Part shown: piece by piece, positions 26,344-35,686 of the stretch | Numbering within the stretch: position 1 is the first letter of the stretch | Layout: every line of letters starts with the position of its first letter | Origin: Allobosea psychrotolerans | GTDB lineage: Bacteria; Pseudomonadota; Alphaproteobacteria; Rhizobiales; Beijerinckiaceae | DNA length: 51,684 nucleotides | Assembly (NCBI RefSeq): GCF_002917105.1 | Contig: NZ_PQFZ01000005.1 | Location: 1-51,684 of the forward strand | Direction: 5' to 3' | Program-made: the position numbers and the translations under genes | The notes under the pieces: generated by a model | Told to the model about the DNA's origin: nothing | Databases searched by the model: none | What the model saw: the letters and a program-made list of their open reading frames with translations, nothing else

Positions 26344-27711
26344 CTACCCTGCCCGTGCCGTCCGCATCGTCACGAGCTCTTCGGCAGCACTGGGATGCAG
26401 CGCGATGGTGCGGTCGAAATCGGCCTTGGTCGCGCCCATCGTCACCGCGATGGCGACGGCCTGGATGATCTCGCCGGCGTCATGGCCGAGGATGTGGACG
26501 CCGAGCATCCTGTCCGTCTTCGCATCGACCAGGAGCTTCATGTAGATGCGCTCCTGCCGGCCTGAGATCGTCGCCTTCATCGGCCGAAAAGCCGATTCGA
26601 AGACGCGCAGCTCATAGCCGGCGGCAAAGGCCTGGTTCTCGGTCAAGCCGACCGTGCCGATCTCCGGCGTGGTGAAGACCGCCGAGGCCACGAGGTTGTG
26701 GTCCATGTGCCAGGGCTTGCCGCCGAAGAGCGTATCCGCAAAGGCGTGCCCCTCCCGGATCGCCACCGGGGTCAGGTTGACGCGATTGGTGACGTCGCCG
26801 ACGGCGTGGATCGATGGCACGCTGGAGGCGGAATTCTCATCGACCATAATCTCGCCGACGGGGCCGAGCTTGACCCCGGCGGTTTCCAGCCCGAGCCCGA
26901 CCGTATTGGGCCGGCGGCCGGTCGCGACCAGCACCACCTCGGCGTCGATCGGGCCGCCCTTGGCGCAATGGGCGCGGCGCACGCCATCCGGCAGCAATTC
27001 GAGGCGATCGATGGTGCAGCCCAGCCGCAGCGTGATGCCGGCATGCGCCAGCGCGTCGCGCAGGCGGGTGCGGATGTCCTCGTCGAAGCCGCGCAGGATG
27101 TTGTCGCCGCGATGCAGCAGCGTGACCGCCACGCCGAGCCGCGTGAAGACGCTGGCGAATTCGAGCGCGATATAACCGCCGCCGACGACCAGCATGCGCT
27201 TGGGCAGGCTCGGCAGATGGAAGACCTCGTTCGAGGAGATGCCGAGTTCGCCGCCTGGGATCGGCGGATCGAAAGCGGGATAGCCGCCGGTCGCGACCAG
27301 GATGTGGCGGGCGCGGATGGTCTCGCCGCTCTTGGCCAGGCGCAGGCTGTGGGGGCCCTCGACCAGGGCGCGCTCCTCGCGGATCGCGACCTTGGCGCCC
27401 TCCAGGCCCTTGCGATAGAGGCCCGACAGCCGCGTGACCTCATTAGCCACGGCATCGCGCAAGGTCGGCCAGTCGAAGCTCGGCTTGGGGACGCTCCAGC
27501 CGAAGCCGGCGGCGTCCTCGAAGTCCTCGGCAAACCGGCTGGCATAGACGAAGAGCTTCTTGGGCACGCAGCCACGAATGACGCAGGTGCCGCCGATGCG
27601 GTCCTCCTCCGCGATCATCACCTTGGCGCCGTGGCCGGACGCGATGCGGGCGGCGCGGGTGCCGCCGGAACCTGCCCCGATGACGAAAAGATCGACGTCG
27701 AATTCACTCAT
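26344..27711 (-). CDS. gor: Glutathione-disulfide reductase
   Basis: Cytosolic flavoenzyme that reduces oxidised glutathione with NADPH. The 455-residue protein starts MSEFDVDLFVIGAGSGGTRAAR with the FAD dinucleotide fold. The redox-active disulfide is in GGTCVIRGCVPKK. The NADPH-binding fold is at MLVVGGGYIALEFASVFTRLG, and the His/Glu of the active site lie in the C-terminal dimerisation domain (LHPSAAEELVTMR). The ATG at 27711 overlaps the stop codon of the upstream O-antigen-ligase-like gene by 4 bp, so the two are translationally coupled. In other Hyphomicrobiales gor tends to lie by rpiA and DUF2059, which here are about 5 kb away. Confidence 0.95.
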   Translation of the reverse strand: MSEFDVDLFVIGAGSGGTRAARIASGHGAKVMIAEEDRIGGTCVIRGCVPKKLFVYASRFAEDFEDAAGFGWSVPKPSFDWPTLRDAVANEVTRLSGLYRKGLEGAKVAIREERALVEGPHSLRLAKSGETIRARHILVATGGYPAFDPPIPGGELGISSNEVFHLPSLPKRMLVVGGGYIALEFASVFTRLGVAVTLLHRGDNILRGFDEDIRTRLRDALAHAGITLRLGCTIDRLELLPDGVRRAHCAKGGPIDAEVVLVATGRRPNTVGLGLETAGVKLGPVGEIMVDENSASSVPSIHAVGDVTNRVNLTPVAIREGHAFADTLFGGKPWHMDHNLVASAVFTTPEIGTVGLTENQAFAAGYELRVFESAFRPMKATISGRQERIYMKLLVDAKTDRMLGVHILGHDAGEIIQAVAIAVTMGATKADFDRTIALHPSAAEELVTMRTARAG

Positions 27712-29036
27712 CGGCTTGTCTCCGCGACATTTCGGCTGGCATCGTTTCGCCCGATGCTCATGAACCAGATCGCCGTTGCACCCAGCGCCGCGATCCACCA
27801 GCCCTGCCAGGCGCCATGGCCGACCGAGGCCACGCCCAGCGCCGCGGCGACGACCGCAAGGCGCGGGGCGAGAGCCCGGGCCGGCATATGGCGCAGCCGC
27901 CCCAGGAATGCCAGCCCCGCAGCCGAGATCAGCAGGACGCCGATCAGGCCGGTCTCGACCCAGACCTGCAGGAAGGCGTTATGGGGATGGCCGACATCGA
28001 GCAGCAGGCGGTGCGGCTCGGAGACCGCGGCCGCGGCCGGGTGCGTGCGCAAGGCGGCCGAGGTTCCGAAGCCGAAGCCGGTCAGCGGGCGCGCCCTGAT
28101 CGCCTCGCCGAAGCTGAGCCAGATCTCGACGCGGTCGCGCGCATGGGCGCGGGCAAGCTGCTCGTAGACGCCGGCCGGCAGGACGCGGTCGGCGAGCGGG
28201 CCGAGCACGGGAGCGATCGCCATCATGGCGACGAAGGCGACCGCCACGCCGGCCAGCGCCAGGCGCGGCAAGGCCAGCGCGACGAGCCAGCTTGCCGCCA
28301 TCAGCATCAGCCCAAGCTTGGCCGCACCGCTCTCGCCGGCCATGATCGCGGCGGTGACGAAGACGGCCACCAGTCCGGCAAGCGCCCGGCTGCCGCGCCC
28401 TCCCCCGGGGGCAGTCCAAAGGCCGTAGACCGCCGGAGCCAGCAGAAGCAGGCAGGTCAGGAGCGGCCGATTGAAGATATAGAGCTGGCTCCGGAGCCCC
28501 AGAGCGTCACGCAGGCCCGGGCCGAGGCGCAATTCGCCCAGGACCAGGATGCCGGTGAGTGCCAGCGACCAGCCCAGCGCCCGCCTGGCGCGCGCGGGCG
28601 CCGTCTGCGGCCAGCACAGGGCGACGACGAAGCCAGACGCCAGCGACAGGACGAGCTCGCCATACATGGCAAGCCCGGCGCGCGGGAGATGGCTCCACAG
28701 CAGCGTCACCAGGGCCCAGGCCAGGAAGCCGAGCAGCGCCAAGGCCAGCGGCCGCAGCAGGAGCGCGCGCGCCTGCATCAGCCGCTCCGACAGCCGGCCG
28801 GCCAAGGCATCGGCGGCAAGCACCGCCAGCGCTGCAAGCGAGAGCAGCAGCGGCGCGGAGCGATTGGCCGCCCACATCGCCGGCGGGAGCATGATCAGCA
28901 TCGCACTGGCGATGTTCAGGGCCAACGCGGCATGGCCGAGTGGCGCAGACTCCTTCGTCGCGGGCTCTTGCGGCGCGGGCTCTTGCAGCGCGGACGCTTG
29001 TGATGTCGGGGACAAGGTCGATCGGCTCATCGGCAA
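27708..29036 (-). CDS. O-antigen ligase family membrane protein
   Basis: A 442-residue protein with about eleven membrane segments and a large periplasmic loop near residues 270-345. The loop has the WaaL/Wzy features RVEIWLSFGEAIRARPLTGFGFGTS and PHNAFLQVWVETGLIG, the latter with the conserved histidine. Members either ligate O-antigen to lipid A-core or polymerise surface polysaccharide. The first 35 residues are a low-complexity Gln-Glu-Pro-Ala-Lys stretch (QEPAPQEPATKESAP) before the first helix, which is unusual. No other glycan genes are adjacent. Its TGA overlaps the gor ATG. Confidence 0.85.
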   Translation of the reverse strand: MPMSRSTLSPTSQASALQEPAPQEPATKESAPLGHAALALNIASAMLIMLPPAMWAANRSAPLLLSLAALAVLAADALAGRLSERLMQARALLLRPLALALLGFLAWALVTLLWSHLPRAGLAMYGELVLSLASGFVVALCWPQTAPARARRALGWSLALTGILVLGELRLGPGLRDALGLRSQLYIFNRPLLTCLLLLAPAVYGLWTAPGGGRGSRALAGLVAVFVTAAIMAGESGAAKLGLMLMAASWLVALALPRLALAGVAVAFVAMMAIAPVLGPLADRVLPAGVYEQLARAHARDRVEIWLSFGEAIRARPLTGFGFGTSAALRTHPAAAAVSEPHRLLLDVGHPHNAFLQVWVETGLIGVLLISAAGLAFLGRLRHMPARALAPRLAVVAAALGVASVGHGAWQGWWIAALGATAIWFMSIGRNDASRNVAETSR

Positions 29037-29064
29037 GCGATTACGCGATCATGGCTGGCCCGCC

Positions 29065-29328
29065 TAGAGGCTGTCATGAACCATGGGGTCGATTTGACGC
29101 CGGCGCTTTTGCGAGTGCCAGGAGTTCGAGGACGCAAGCCTTCCGGTTTGCCAGGAAGAACGACGCCGCAGTCGCGCAAAAGCGCCGCGCCCTGCGGGTG
29201 AGGTCAAAACGACGTAGCTGCAGCGTCGCACCGCTTGCCGATACTGATGGTATCGGCTGCGCAATACTCCTCCCATCTCCGCCGTTTTGACCTCGTCACA
29301 TCCGCCCCATGGTTCATGACAGCCTCTA
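29065..29328. mobile_element. 264-bp MITE-like element with perfect 24-bp inverted ends
   Basis: Positions 29065-29088 and 29305-29328 are exact reverse complements over 24 bp, starting TAGAGGCTGTCATGAACC. Further nested inverted pairs lie inside: CGGCGCTTTTGCG at 29101-29113 with 29175-29187, and GAGGTCAAAACG at 29200-29211 with 29283-29294. If the element proper starts at GAGGC, both ends are flanked by TA, fitting a TA target duplication. No transposase is encoded. The size, ends and lack of coding capacity fit a non-autonomous element moved by an IS of the IS5/IS630 kind. It lies between the O-antigen-ligase-like gene and the tct operon. Confidence 0.8.
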
Positions 29329-29334
29329 AGCATC

Positions 29335-29373
29335 GCGCGAAAAGTGCGGGCCGGCTTTTCGCATGAAAAATGA
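29335..29373. repeat. Short intergenic repeat, family D
   Basis: GCGCGAAAAGTGCGGGCCGG followed by CTTTTCGCATGAAAAATGAT, just after the MITE-like element. It matches the family D consensus. No gene is supported between here and tctC at 29625. Confidence 0.45.
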
Positions 29374-29545
29374 TCTAAGCTCTTGGAATCCGTCACGTTT
29401 CCAGCACCTGAGCCATTCTGTCCGAACGCGCCGTGATCCGGGGCTTGCGGCAGCAAACTCGACACCGATGGATGCCGCGGCGACAGGCCATTCTCAATGG
29501 CCAGGCGCGATGTTTCATGACATTAGATTATGCAATCACACGCAA

Positions 29546-29564
29546 TTGACGCTTGAAGCGTCAA
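29546..29564. promoter_or_regulatory. Perfect 19-bp palindrome, candidate operator of the tct operon
   Basis: TTGACGCTT-G-AAGCGTCAA, a perfect 9+1+9 palindrome, ends 60 bp before the tctC start codon. Its position and symmetry fit a binding site for a dimeric regulator. No regulator gene is adjacent, so the partner is unknown. Confidence 0.55.
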
Positions 29565-29624
29565 AGTGTCACTGCGGATCGTTCCAGATAAAATCTGCGG
29601 GAAACCCGCGAGCGGAGGAAACCC

Positions 29625-30590
29625 ATGCTGAGATCCATTCTGAAGCGCGGCGCCGTCACTGCCGTGGCCTTGGCTGGCCTGTCGACGGCCGCTTTCGCCC
29701 AGCTCGAACTGAAGATCATGGCGCCAGCCGCGCCCGGCGGCGGCTGGGACGGAACCGCCCGCTCGATGCAGCAGGCGCTGACGGCGTCGGGCATCGCCAA
29801 GAGCGTGCAGGTAACCAACGTCAACGGCGCCGGCGGCACGATCGGGCTTGCCCAGTTCGTCAACAGCGCCAAGGGCGACGGCTCGCAGCTGATGGTCAAC
29901 GGCTTCGTCATGGTCGGCGCCATCCTGCTGAACAAGTCGCCGGTGAACCTGTCGCAGATCACGCCGATCGCGCGGATCACCGCCGAGGCCGAGGTCATCG
30001 TCGTGCCGACGGACTCGCCGATCAAGAACGCCAAGGACCTGGCTGACCGCGTCAAGGCCGATCCGGCCAAGGTGACCTGGGCCGGCGGCTCGGCCGGCGG
30101 CGTCGACCACATCATGGCGGCGCTCTTCGCCGGCGCCGTCGGCGCCGACGCGACCAAGGTCAACTACATCCCGTTCTCGGGCGGCGGCGAGGCACTGGCT
30201 GCGATGCTGGGCGGGCGCGTCACGGCCGGCATCTCCGGCTATGGCGAGTTCGAAGGGCAGATCAAGGCCGGCAAGCTGCGCGTGATCGGCGTCAGCTCCG
30301 GCGCGCGCCTGCCCAACGCTCCCGACGCGCCGACGCTGAAAGAGGGCGGCGTCAATCTCGAAGTGCTGAACTGGCGCTCGGTGATGGCTCCGGCCGGCAT
30401 CACGCCCGAGCAGCGCAAGGTTCTCTCGGACGCGATCGAGAAGATGGTCAAGACCAAGGAATGGGCCGAGATCCTCAAGGCGCGCGGCTGGGATGACGCC
30501 TATCTCGGCGGCGCCGCCTTCGAGACCTTCCTGAAGGACGAGGACGCCCGCGTCACCAAGGTGCTCAAGGATGTCGGCCTGGTAAAGTAA
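29625..30590 (+). CDS. tctC: Tripartite tricarboxylate transporter solute-binding protein
   Basis: Periplasmic TctC-family binding protein, 321 residues. The signal peptide MLRSILKRGAVTAVALAGLS is cut after AAFAQ. The mature protein starts LELKIMAPAAPGGGWDGTAR, the family's binding loop, and continues with TNVNGAGGTIGLAQF, WAGGSAGGVDHI and VNYIPFSGGGEALAAMLGGRVTAGI. The ending QRKVLSDAIEKMVKTKEW is also typical. It binds di- or tricarboxylates or related organic acids; the ligand is not readable. It is the first gene of tctC-tctB-tctA, with a hairpin in the tctC-tctB gap and a palindrome upstream. Confidence 0.93.
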   Translation: MLRSILKRGAVTAVALAGLSTAAFAQLELKIMAPAAPGGGWDGTARSMQQALTASGIAKSVQVTNVNGAGGTIGLAQFVNSAKGDGSQLMVNGFVMVGAILLNKSPVNLSQITPIARITAEAEVIVVPTDSPIKNAKDLADRVKADPAKVTWAGGSAGGVDHIMAALFAGAVGADATKVNYIPFSGGGEALAAMLGGRVTAGISGYGEFEGQIKAGKLRVIGVSSGARLPNAPDAPTLKEGGVNLEVLNWRSVMAPAGITPEQRKVLSDAIEKMVKTKEWAEILKARGWDDAYLGGAAFETFLKDEDARVTKVLKDVGLVK

Positions 30591-30615
30591 GGCTCGCCTG
30601 CAAAACCACTTGACG

Positions 30616-30642
30616 AAGGGGCCGTGCAAGCGGCCCCTTTGT
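30616..30642 (+). terminator. Intercistronic hairpin between tctC and tctB
   Basis: Perfect stem AAGGGGCCG / CGGCCCCTT with a 6-nt loop, followed by TGTTT. It can act as a partial terminator or mRNA-stabilising hairpin, so that binding protein is made in excess over the membrane subunits. Confidence 0.7.
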
Positions 30643-30695
30643 TTACGGATCAACGCCGGATCAACCGGCGAAGCCGCGAGGCAAAGAGGGTTGGA

Positions 30696-31172
30696 ATGAA
30701 CCAGGATGTCACCAGAAGCCGGGTCGACTGGCCTGCCCTCGTCGTCGCGGCCCTGCTGCTCATCGCTGCGGCACTCGTGTTCTACGACGCCCGCTCGCAG
30801 ACCATCGTCTCGACCTACGGCCTCGGCCCCACGGCCATGCCCTATCTGGTCAGCACCGTACTGGCCATTCTGGGTCTGTCGCATGTCGTCGTCGCCTTCC
30901 GCGAAGGCCTGCCCAAGCCGGAAGCGGTCGACAGCAACGCCATCCTCTGGCTGGCCGGCGGGCTGATCGGCCTGATCGCCTGCATCGGGCTCGGCGGCGG
31001 CTTCATCATTGCGACCGCGATCGTGTTCTCCTGCACCGCCCGCTCCTTCGGACGTCAGGCGCTGGCGATCGATTTCGGGATCGGCACCGTGCTGGGCCTG
31101 TCGATCTTCCTGCTGTTCTCGAAGCTGCTGCAGCTGACGCTGCCGTCCGGCCCCCTCGAAAACCTGTTCTGA
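30696..31172 (+). CDS. tctB: Tripartite tricarboxylate transporter small membrane subunit
   Basis: A 158-residue protein with four membrane segments (near residues 13-31, 45-66, 80-105 and 120-142), the normal size and topology of TctB. Family features are [21 protein letters not shown] at the first helix and the segment [21 protein letters not shown], whose GPxxxPxxV pattern is typical. It supports TctA in the inner membrane. The ATG at 30696 follows an AGAGGGTTGG site. TctA starts 13 bp after its stop codon. Confidence 0.88.
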   Translation: MNQDVTRSRVDWPALVVAALLLIAAALVFYDARSQTIVSTYGLGPTAMPYLVSTVLAILGLSHVVVAFREGLPKPEAVDSNAILWLAGGLIGLIACIGLGGGFIIATAIVFSCTARSFGRQALAIDFGIGTVLGLSIFLLFSKLLQLTLPSGPLENLF

Positions 31173-31185
31173 GAGGCCTCGGACA

Positions 31186-32685
31186 ATGGATACCTTCGCC
31201 TCACTGATGCACGGCTTCTCCGTCGCGCTCGAACCCTCCAAGCTGCTCTTTGCCCTCGTCGGCGTGTTTCTCGGCACCGCCGTCGGCGTGCTGCCGGGCA
31301 TCGGGCCGGCCCTGACGGTCGCGCTGCTCCTGCCGGTCACCTTCAAGCTCGACCCCGCCGGCTCGATGATCATGTTCGCCGGCATCTATTACGGCGGCAT
31401 GTATGGCGGCTCGACCACGGCGATCCTGATCAACGCGCCGGGCGAGAGCGCCTCGCTTGCAACCGCGCTCGAAGGCTCGAAGATGGCCAAGGCCGGGCGC
31501 GGCGGGCCGGCGCTCGCAACCGCCGCAATCGGCTCCTTCGTCGCGGGCACGATCGCGACGCTGGGCCTGGCCTTCCTCGCGCCCTGGCTCGTCGACATCG
31601 CAGTCAAGTTCGGGCCGTGGGATTATTTCGGCCTGATGATCCTGGCCTTCGTCACGGTCTCGGCGACCTTCGGCGACTCGCCCTTGCGCGGGCTGACCAG
31701 CCTCGCGATCGGCGTGACGCTCGGACTGATCGGCATCGATAAATTGACCGGCCAGGCGCGCCTGACCTTCGGCGTGCCCGAACTGCTCGACGGGATCGAG
31801 GTGACGACGCTGGCGGTCGGCCTCTTCGCGGTCGGCGAGGCGCTCTACGTCGCCTCCAAGCGCTTCCGCGACCCCGAAGAGATCGTGCCGATCAAGGGCT
31901 CGCTCTGGATGACGAAGGAAGACTGGAAGCGCTCCTGGGCGCCCTGGCTGCGCGGCACCGCCTTCGGCTTCCCGATCGGCGCATTGCCGGCAGGCGGCGC
32001 GGAAGTGCCGACCTTCCTGAGCTATTCGACCGAGCGGAAGCTCTGCAAATATCCCGGCGAATTCGGCAATGGCGCGATCGAGGGCGTGGCGGGGCCGGAA
32101 GCGGCCAACAACGCCTCGGCTGCAGGCACGCTCGTGCCGCTGCTGACGCTGGGCCTGCCGACTTCGGCGACGGCGGCGATCATGCTGGCGGGCTTCCAGC
32201 AATATGGCCTCAACCCCGGCCCGCTGCTCTTTGCCGAACGGCCAGACCTGGTCTGGGGGCTGATCGCCTCGCTCTTCATCGCCAACACCATGCTGGTGAT
32301 CATCAACCTGCCGCTGATCGGGCTCTGGGTCCGCCTGCTGGCGATCCCACAGCCTTGGCTCTATGCCGGCATCCTCGTCTTCGCGGCGATGGGCACGCTC
32401 GCGGTCAAGGCTTCCGTGGTCGAGCTCTCGATGCTGTTCGTCTTCGGCTTCCTCGGCTTCCTGATGCGCCGTTACGATTATCCGGTCGCGCCGATGGTGG
32501 TCGGGCTGATACTGGGGCCGATGGCGGAGGCGCAGCTCAGGCGCGCCTTGCAGATCAGCTTGGGCGATCCGATGATCCTGCTTGAGAATCCCGGCTCCGC
32601 CATCCTGCTGGGCCTGGCCTTCATCGGCCTGATCGCGCCCTTCGTGATGAGCGGGCTGAACAGGTTCAAGGCTTCGGAGGACTGA
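31186..32685 (+). CDS. tctA: Tripartite tricarboxylate transporter large membrane subunit
   Basis: The 499-residue main permease of the TTT system, with about twelve membrane segments, using an ion gradient to import the acid delivered by TctC. Two inverted signature regions are visible: [17 protein letters not shown] followed by [20 protein letters not shown], and in the second half [16 protein letters not shown] followed by [16 protein letters not shown] and [13 protein letters not shown]. It begins [17 protein letters not shown], the normal start. It is the last gene of the operon and faces a minus-strand terminator downstream. Confidence 0.95.
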   Translation: MDTFASLMHGFSVALEPSKLLFALVGVFLGTAVGVLPGIGPALTVALLLPVTFKLDPAGSMIMFAGIYYGGMYGGSTTAILINAPGESASLATALEGSKMAKAGRGGPALATAAIGSFVAGTIATLGLAFLAPWLVDIAVKFGPWDYFGLMILAFVTVSATFGDSPLRGLTSLAIGVTLGLIGIDKLTGQARLTFGVPELLDGIEVTTLAVGLFAVGEALYVASKRFRDPEEIVPIKGSLWMTKEDWKRSWAPWLRGTAFGFPIGALPAGGAEVPTFLSYSTERKLCKYPGEFGNGAIEGVAGPEAANNASAAGTLVPLLTLGLPTSATAAIMLAGFQQYGLNPGPLLFAERPDLVWGLIASLFIANTMLVIINLPLIGLWVRLLAIPQPWLYAGILVFAAMGTLAVKASVVELSMLFVFGFLGFLMRRYDYPVAPMVVGLILGPMAEAQLRRALQISLGDPMILLENPGSAILLGLAFIGLIAPFVMSGLNRFKASED

Positions 32686-32725
32686 CGGCGCAGGGCGGAG
32701 AAGCTCCCCCCGGGGAAACCATTCT

Positions 32726-32766
32726 CAAAAAGAAACCCGCCTGCGTTCTGCGCAGCCGGGTTTCTC
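32726..32766 (-). terminator. Intrinsic terminator of the DUF2059 gene
   Basis: Stem AGAAACCCG (32731-32739) / CGGGTTTCT (32757-32765) with further pairing of CTGCG / CGCAG inside. On the minus strand it is followed by five Ts, so it ends transcripts from the DUF2059 gene. It may weakly stop the tct operon from the other side. Confidence 0.75.
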
Positions 32767-32794
32767 GATTCTTTGGACGGCTTGCGGTCCGGGC

Positions 32795-33307
32795 TTACAT
32801 CTGGTGGCCGCGCTTGCGCATTTCCTGGGTGAAGCGGTCGAACAGGAAATTGCTGGTGTTGATGCTCCAGGGCTCCAGCACCACGTAAATCTCATCGATC
32901 GCGCTGGTGCGTGCCGCATTGTAGCGCTGGCCGACCGGCGATTTGAAGAAGGTGACGACCTCCTTGAGATCGGCTTCGTTGATCTTCCGGGCGAAGATCT
33001 CCGAGGCCGTGACCATGATCTCGGCCCGCTTGGCGTCAGCCTCCGGCTTCAGCGCGTCGATGACGGCGTCCATGTCCTTCTTGAGCTCAGGGCGGGTCGT
33101 GCCGACGAGCTGCTTCGTGCGCGTGCTGAACTCGGTGTAGATCGACTCCAGCGATGCCGAGATGCCGGTGAGCTCGGCGGCTTCGCGTGCCAGCTGGAGG
33201 TGGCTGGGCGTGATAGCCGCAGCCGGGGCAGCGGTCTGCGCGAAAACCGGCGCCGACAGGGTCAGGGCGAGCCCGAGAGCCGCGCTGGCGAGAGAGTGAC
33301 GGATCAT
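32795..33307 (-). CDS. DUF2059 domain secreted protein
   Basis: A 170-residue exported protein. The signal peptide MIRHSLASAALGLALTLSAP is cut after VFAQ. The mature part is helical and carries the DUF2059 core near the C terminus: SEIFARKINEADLKEVVTFFKSPVGQRYN, with the typical PVGQ, followed by a coil to the end. The family's function is unknown; members sit in the periplasm. The ATG at 33307 starts the signal peptide; an upstream in-frame ATG at 33337 adds ten unlikely residues. It lies beside rpiA on the same strand, a neighbourhood I know from many Hyphomicrobiales. Confidence 0.88.
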   Translation of the reverse strand: MIRHSLASAALGLALTLSAPVFAQTAAPAAAITPSHLQLAREAAELTGISASLESIYTEFSTRTKQLVGTTRPELKKDMDAVIDALKPEADAKRAEIMVTASEIFARKINEADLKEVVTFFKSPVGQRYNAARTSAIDEIYVVLEPWSINTSNFLFDRFTQEMRKRGHQM

Positions 33308-33415
33308 GCAGTGGTCCTTCGTCATGCGGCCGGACAACGGCCCGGTGCGCCGTCGGCCGTGGCGGGCCGTTTCGGTTTCGGGGCGATCCTTAGCGTGGTT
33401 TGCACCGATTGGGAA

Positions 33416-34117
33416 TCACCCGGTCGCACCGAGCAGGCGCAAGCCGTCGGCGCCTGCAAGAATGGCGCCCGACGCCAGGCCGATGAAGAGCCCATGCTCG
33501 ACGACGCCGGGAACCTGTCCGAGCGCGAACGCCAGAGCCTCGGGCTGCTCGATCGCCCCCAGATGAGCGTCCAGGATGTAGTTGCCGTTGTCGGTGACAA
33601 CGGTCGCGCCGTCGGGCCGCTTGCGCAGCACGAGTTCTCCGGCAGAGCCGCTGCCGGCGATGGCTGCGGCCACGGCGCGGCGCGTCGCCGCCAGCCCGAA
33701 GGGCACGACTTCGATCGGCAGTGGAAAGCGGCCAAGCTTTTCAACCAGCTTGCTGTCGTCTGCAATGACGATCATCCGCACTGACGCGGCCGCGACGATC
33801 TTCTCGCGCAGATGCGCAGCGCCACCGCCCTTGATCAGGCGCAATTGCGGATCGATCTCATCGGCGCCGTCGACCGTGAGGTCGAGCTCCGGCGTCTCGT
33901 CCAGAGTCGACATCCTGATGCCGAGCGCAAGCGCCTGCGCCTGCGTCGCCTCCGAGGTCGCGACGCAGATCACGTCGAGCCCCGCAGCGACGCGCTGGCC
34001 GAGCAGATCGACGAAATGCTTCGCCGTCGAGCCCGTGCCCAGGCCAAGCCGCATGCCGGGGCGCACGAGCTCGAGCGCACGCGCCGCCGCCAGCTTCTTC
34101 AGGTCATCGGCAGTCAA
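33416..34117 (-). CDS. rpiA: Ribose-5-phosphate isomerase A
   Basis: Interconverts ribose 5-phosphate and ribulose 5-phosphate in the pentose phosphate pathway. The 233-residue protein is full length. Motifs are [17 protein letters not shown] (phosphate loop), [28 protein letters not shown] with the catalytic acid and lysine, and [10 protein letters not shown] near the C terminus. Its ATG overlaps the gabD stop by 4 bp, so it is translationally coupled to that gene. DUF2059 follows downstream. Confidence 0.95.
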   Translation of the reverse strand: MTADDLKKLAAARALELVRPGMRLGLGTGSTAKHFVDLLGQRVAAGLDVICVATSEATQAQALALGIRMSTLDETPELDLTVDGADEIDPQLRLIKGGGAAHLREKIVAAASVRMIVIADDSKLVEKLGRFPLPIEVVPFGLAATRRAVAAAIAGSGSAGELVLRKRPDGATVVTDNGNYILDAHLGAIEQPEALAFALGQVPGVVEHGLFIGLASGAILAGADGLRLLGATG

Positions 34118-35565
34118 ACGCCCAGCCCGCCCATCAGCATGTATTTGATCTCGACGAACTCATCCATGCCATGGAGCGAGCCCTCGCGGCCGAGCCCGGA
34201 TTCCTTGACGCCGCCGAAGGGGGCGACCTCGGTGCCGAGCATGGCCGAGTTGATGCCGACCATGCCGTATTCCAGCTCCTCGGCGACGCGGAAGGCGCGG
34301 CCGAGATCCTTGGAGTAGAAATAGGCGGCCAGCCCGAAGGGCGTGTCATTGGCCATCGCCACGACCTCATCCTCGGTCTTGAAGCGATAGACCGGGGCGA
34401 CCGGGCCGAATGTCTCCTCATTGGTCACCAGCATCTTGGTGGTGACGCCCGACAGCACGGTCGGCTCGTAGAAGGTGCGGCCAAGCGCGTGGCGCTTGCC
34501 GCCGACGACGACCTTGGCGCCATGGGCGACGGCGTCGGCGACGTGGCGCTCGACCTTCTCGACCGCGCGCTCATTGATCAGCGGCCCCTGCACGACGCCG
34601 ACCTCGACGCCGTTGCCGACCTTCATCTTGGCGACCTCGCCGGCGAATTTCGCAACGAACTCGTCATGGACGCCCTCCTGGACGAAGAGGCGGTTGGTGC
34701 AGACGCAGGTCTGGCCCATGTTGCGGTACTTGGCGGCGATCGCGCCCTGCACGGCGGCGTCGATGTCGGCGTCGTCGAAGACGATGAAGGGCGCGTTGCC
34801 GCCCAGTTCCAGCCCGACCTTCTTCACCGTCGAGGCGGCCTGCTGCATCAGGAGCTTGCCGACCGGCGTCGAGCCGGTGAAGCCGATGAAGCGCACGGCG
34901 GGGTGCGAGGTCATGACGCCGCCGATCTCCTTGGCGTCGCCGGTGACGATGTTGAGCACGCCCGCGGGAATGCCGGCTCGCTGCGCCAGCTCCGCCAAGG
35001 CGAGTGCGGTCAGCGGCGTATCGGGCGCGGGCTTGACCACGAAGGTGCAGCCGGCGGCAAGGCCGGGCGAGCATTTGCGCGTGATCATCGCTGCCGGGAA
35101 GTTCCAGGGCGTGATCGCTGCGCAGACGCCGACGGGCTGCTTCTGGATGATGATGCGCGAATTCGGGAAGGGCGAGGGAATGGTCTCGCCATAGATGCGC
35201 TTGGCCTCTTCCGCATAGAACTCGACGAAGGAGGCGGCATAGGCTACCTCGCCGCGGGCTTCGGTGATCGGCTTGCCCTGTTCGGCGGTCATGATCTGGG
35301 CGAGGTCTTCCTGGTTCGCCATGATCAGGTCGAACCATTTGCGCAGGATGACGGAGCGCTCCTTGGCGGACTTCTTCGCCCAGGGCTTGAAGGCGCGCGA
35401 GGCGGCCTCGACGGCAGCCGTCGTCTCAGCTGCGCCGAAGCGCGGCACCTTGGCCAGCACCACGCCCGTCGCCGGGTTGTCGACCGCGTCGACGCCCTCG
35501 CCGATCCAGGCGCCATCGACATAGCACTGCGACTTCAGGAGCGACGGGTCGTTGAGCTTGAGCAT
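34114..35565 (-). CDS. gabD: NAD(P)-dependent succinate-semialdehyde dehydrogenase
   Basis: Oxidises succinate semialdehyde to succinate at the end of the GABA shunt. The 483-residue protein has the full aldehyde dehydrogenase set: [14 protein letters not shown] (cofactor site), [17 protein letters not shown], the catalytic Glu in [16 protein letters not shown] and the nucleophile Cys in [15 protein letters not shown]. The ending [14 protein letters not shown] is characteristic of the GabD subgroup. It begins [18 protein letters not shown], a standard GabD start. Coupling to rpiA by ATGA overlap is not a usual GabD neighbourhood. Confidence 0.93.
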   Translation of the reverse strand: MLKLNDPSLLKSQCYVDGAWIGEGVDAVDNPATGVVLAKVPRFGAAETTAAVEAASRAFKPWAKKSAKERSVILRKWFDLIMANQEDLAQIMTAEQGKPITEARGEVAYAASFVEFYAEEAKRIYGETIPSPFPNSRIIIQKQPVGVCAAITPWNFPAAMITRKCSPGLAAGCTFVVKPAPDTPLTALALAELAQRAGIPAGVLNIVTGDAKEIGGVMTSHPAVRFIGFTGSTPVGKLLMQQAASTVKKVGLELGGNAPFIVFDDADIDAAVQGAIAAKYRNMGQTCVCTNRLFVQEGVHDEFVAKFAGEVAKMKVGNGVEVGVVQGPLINERAVEKVERHVADAVAHGAKVVVGGKRHALGRTFYEPTVLSGVTTKMLVTNEETFGPVAPVYRFKTEDEVVAMANDTPFGLAAYFYSKDLGRAFRVAEELEYGMVGINSAMLGTEVAPFGGVKESGLGREGSLHGMDEFVEIKYMLMGGLGV

Positions 35566-35686
35566 GACAAATCTCGAGGGAAGATCACGGGAGCCGTTGG
35601 TTTAGCATGGCGCGACGGCAGATGCCGACGGCCAATGCCGCATGGCGCCGATATCATCGGCTCAATGCAGGCCCAAAAATAGCGGG

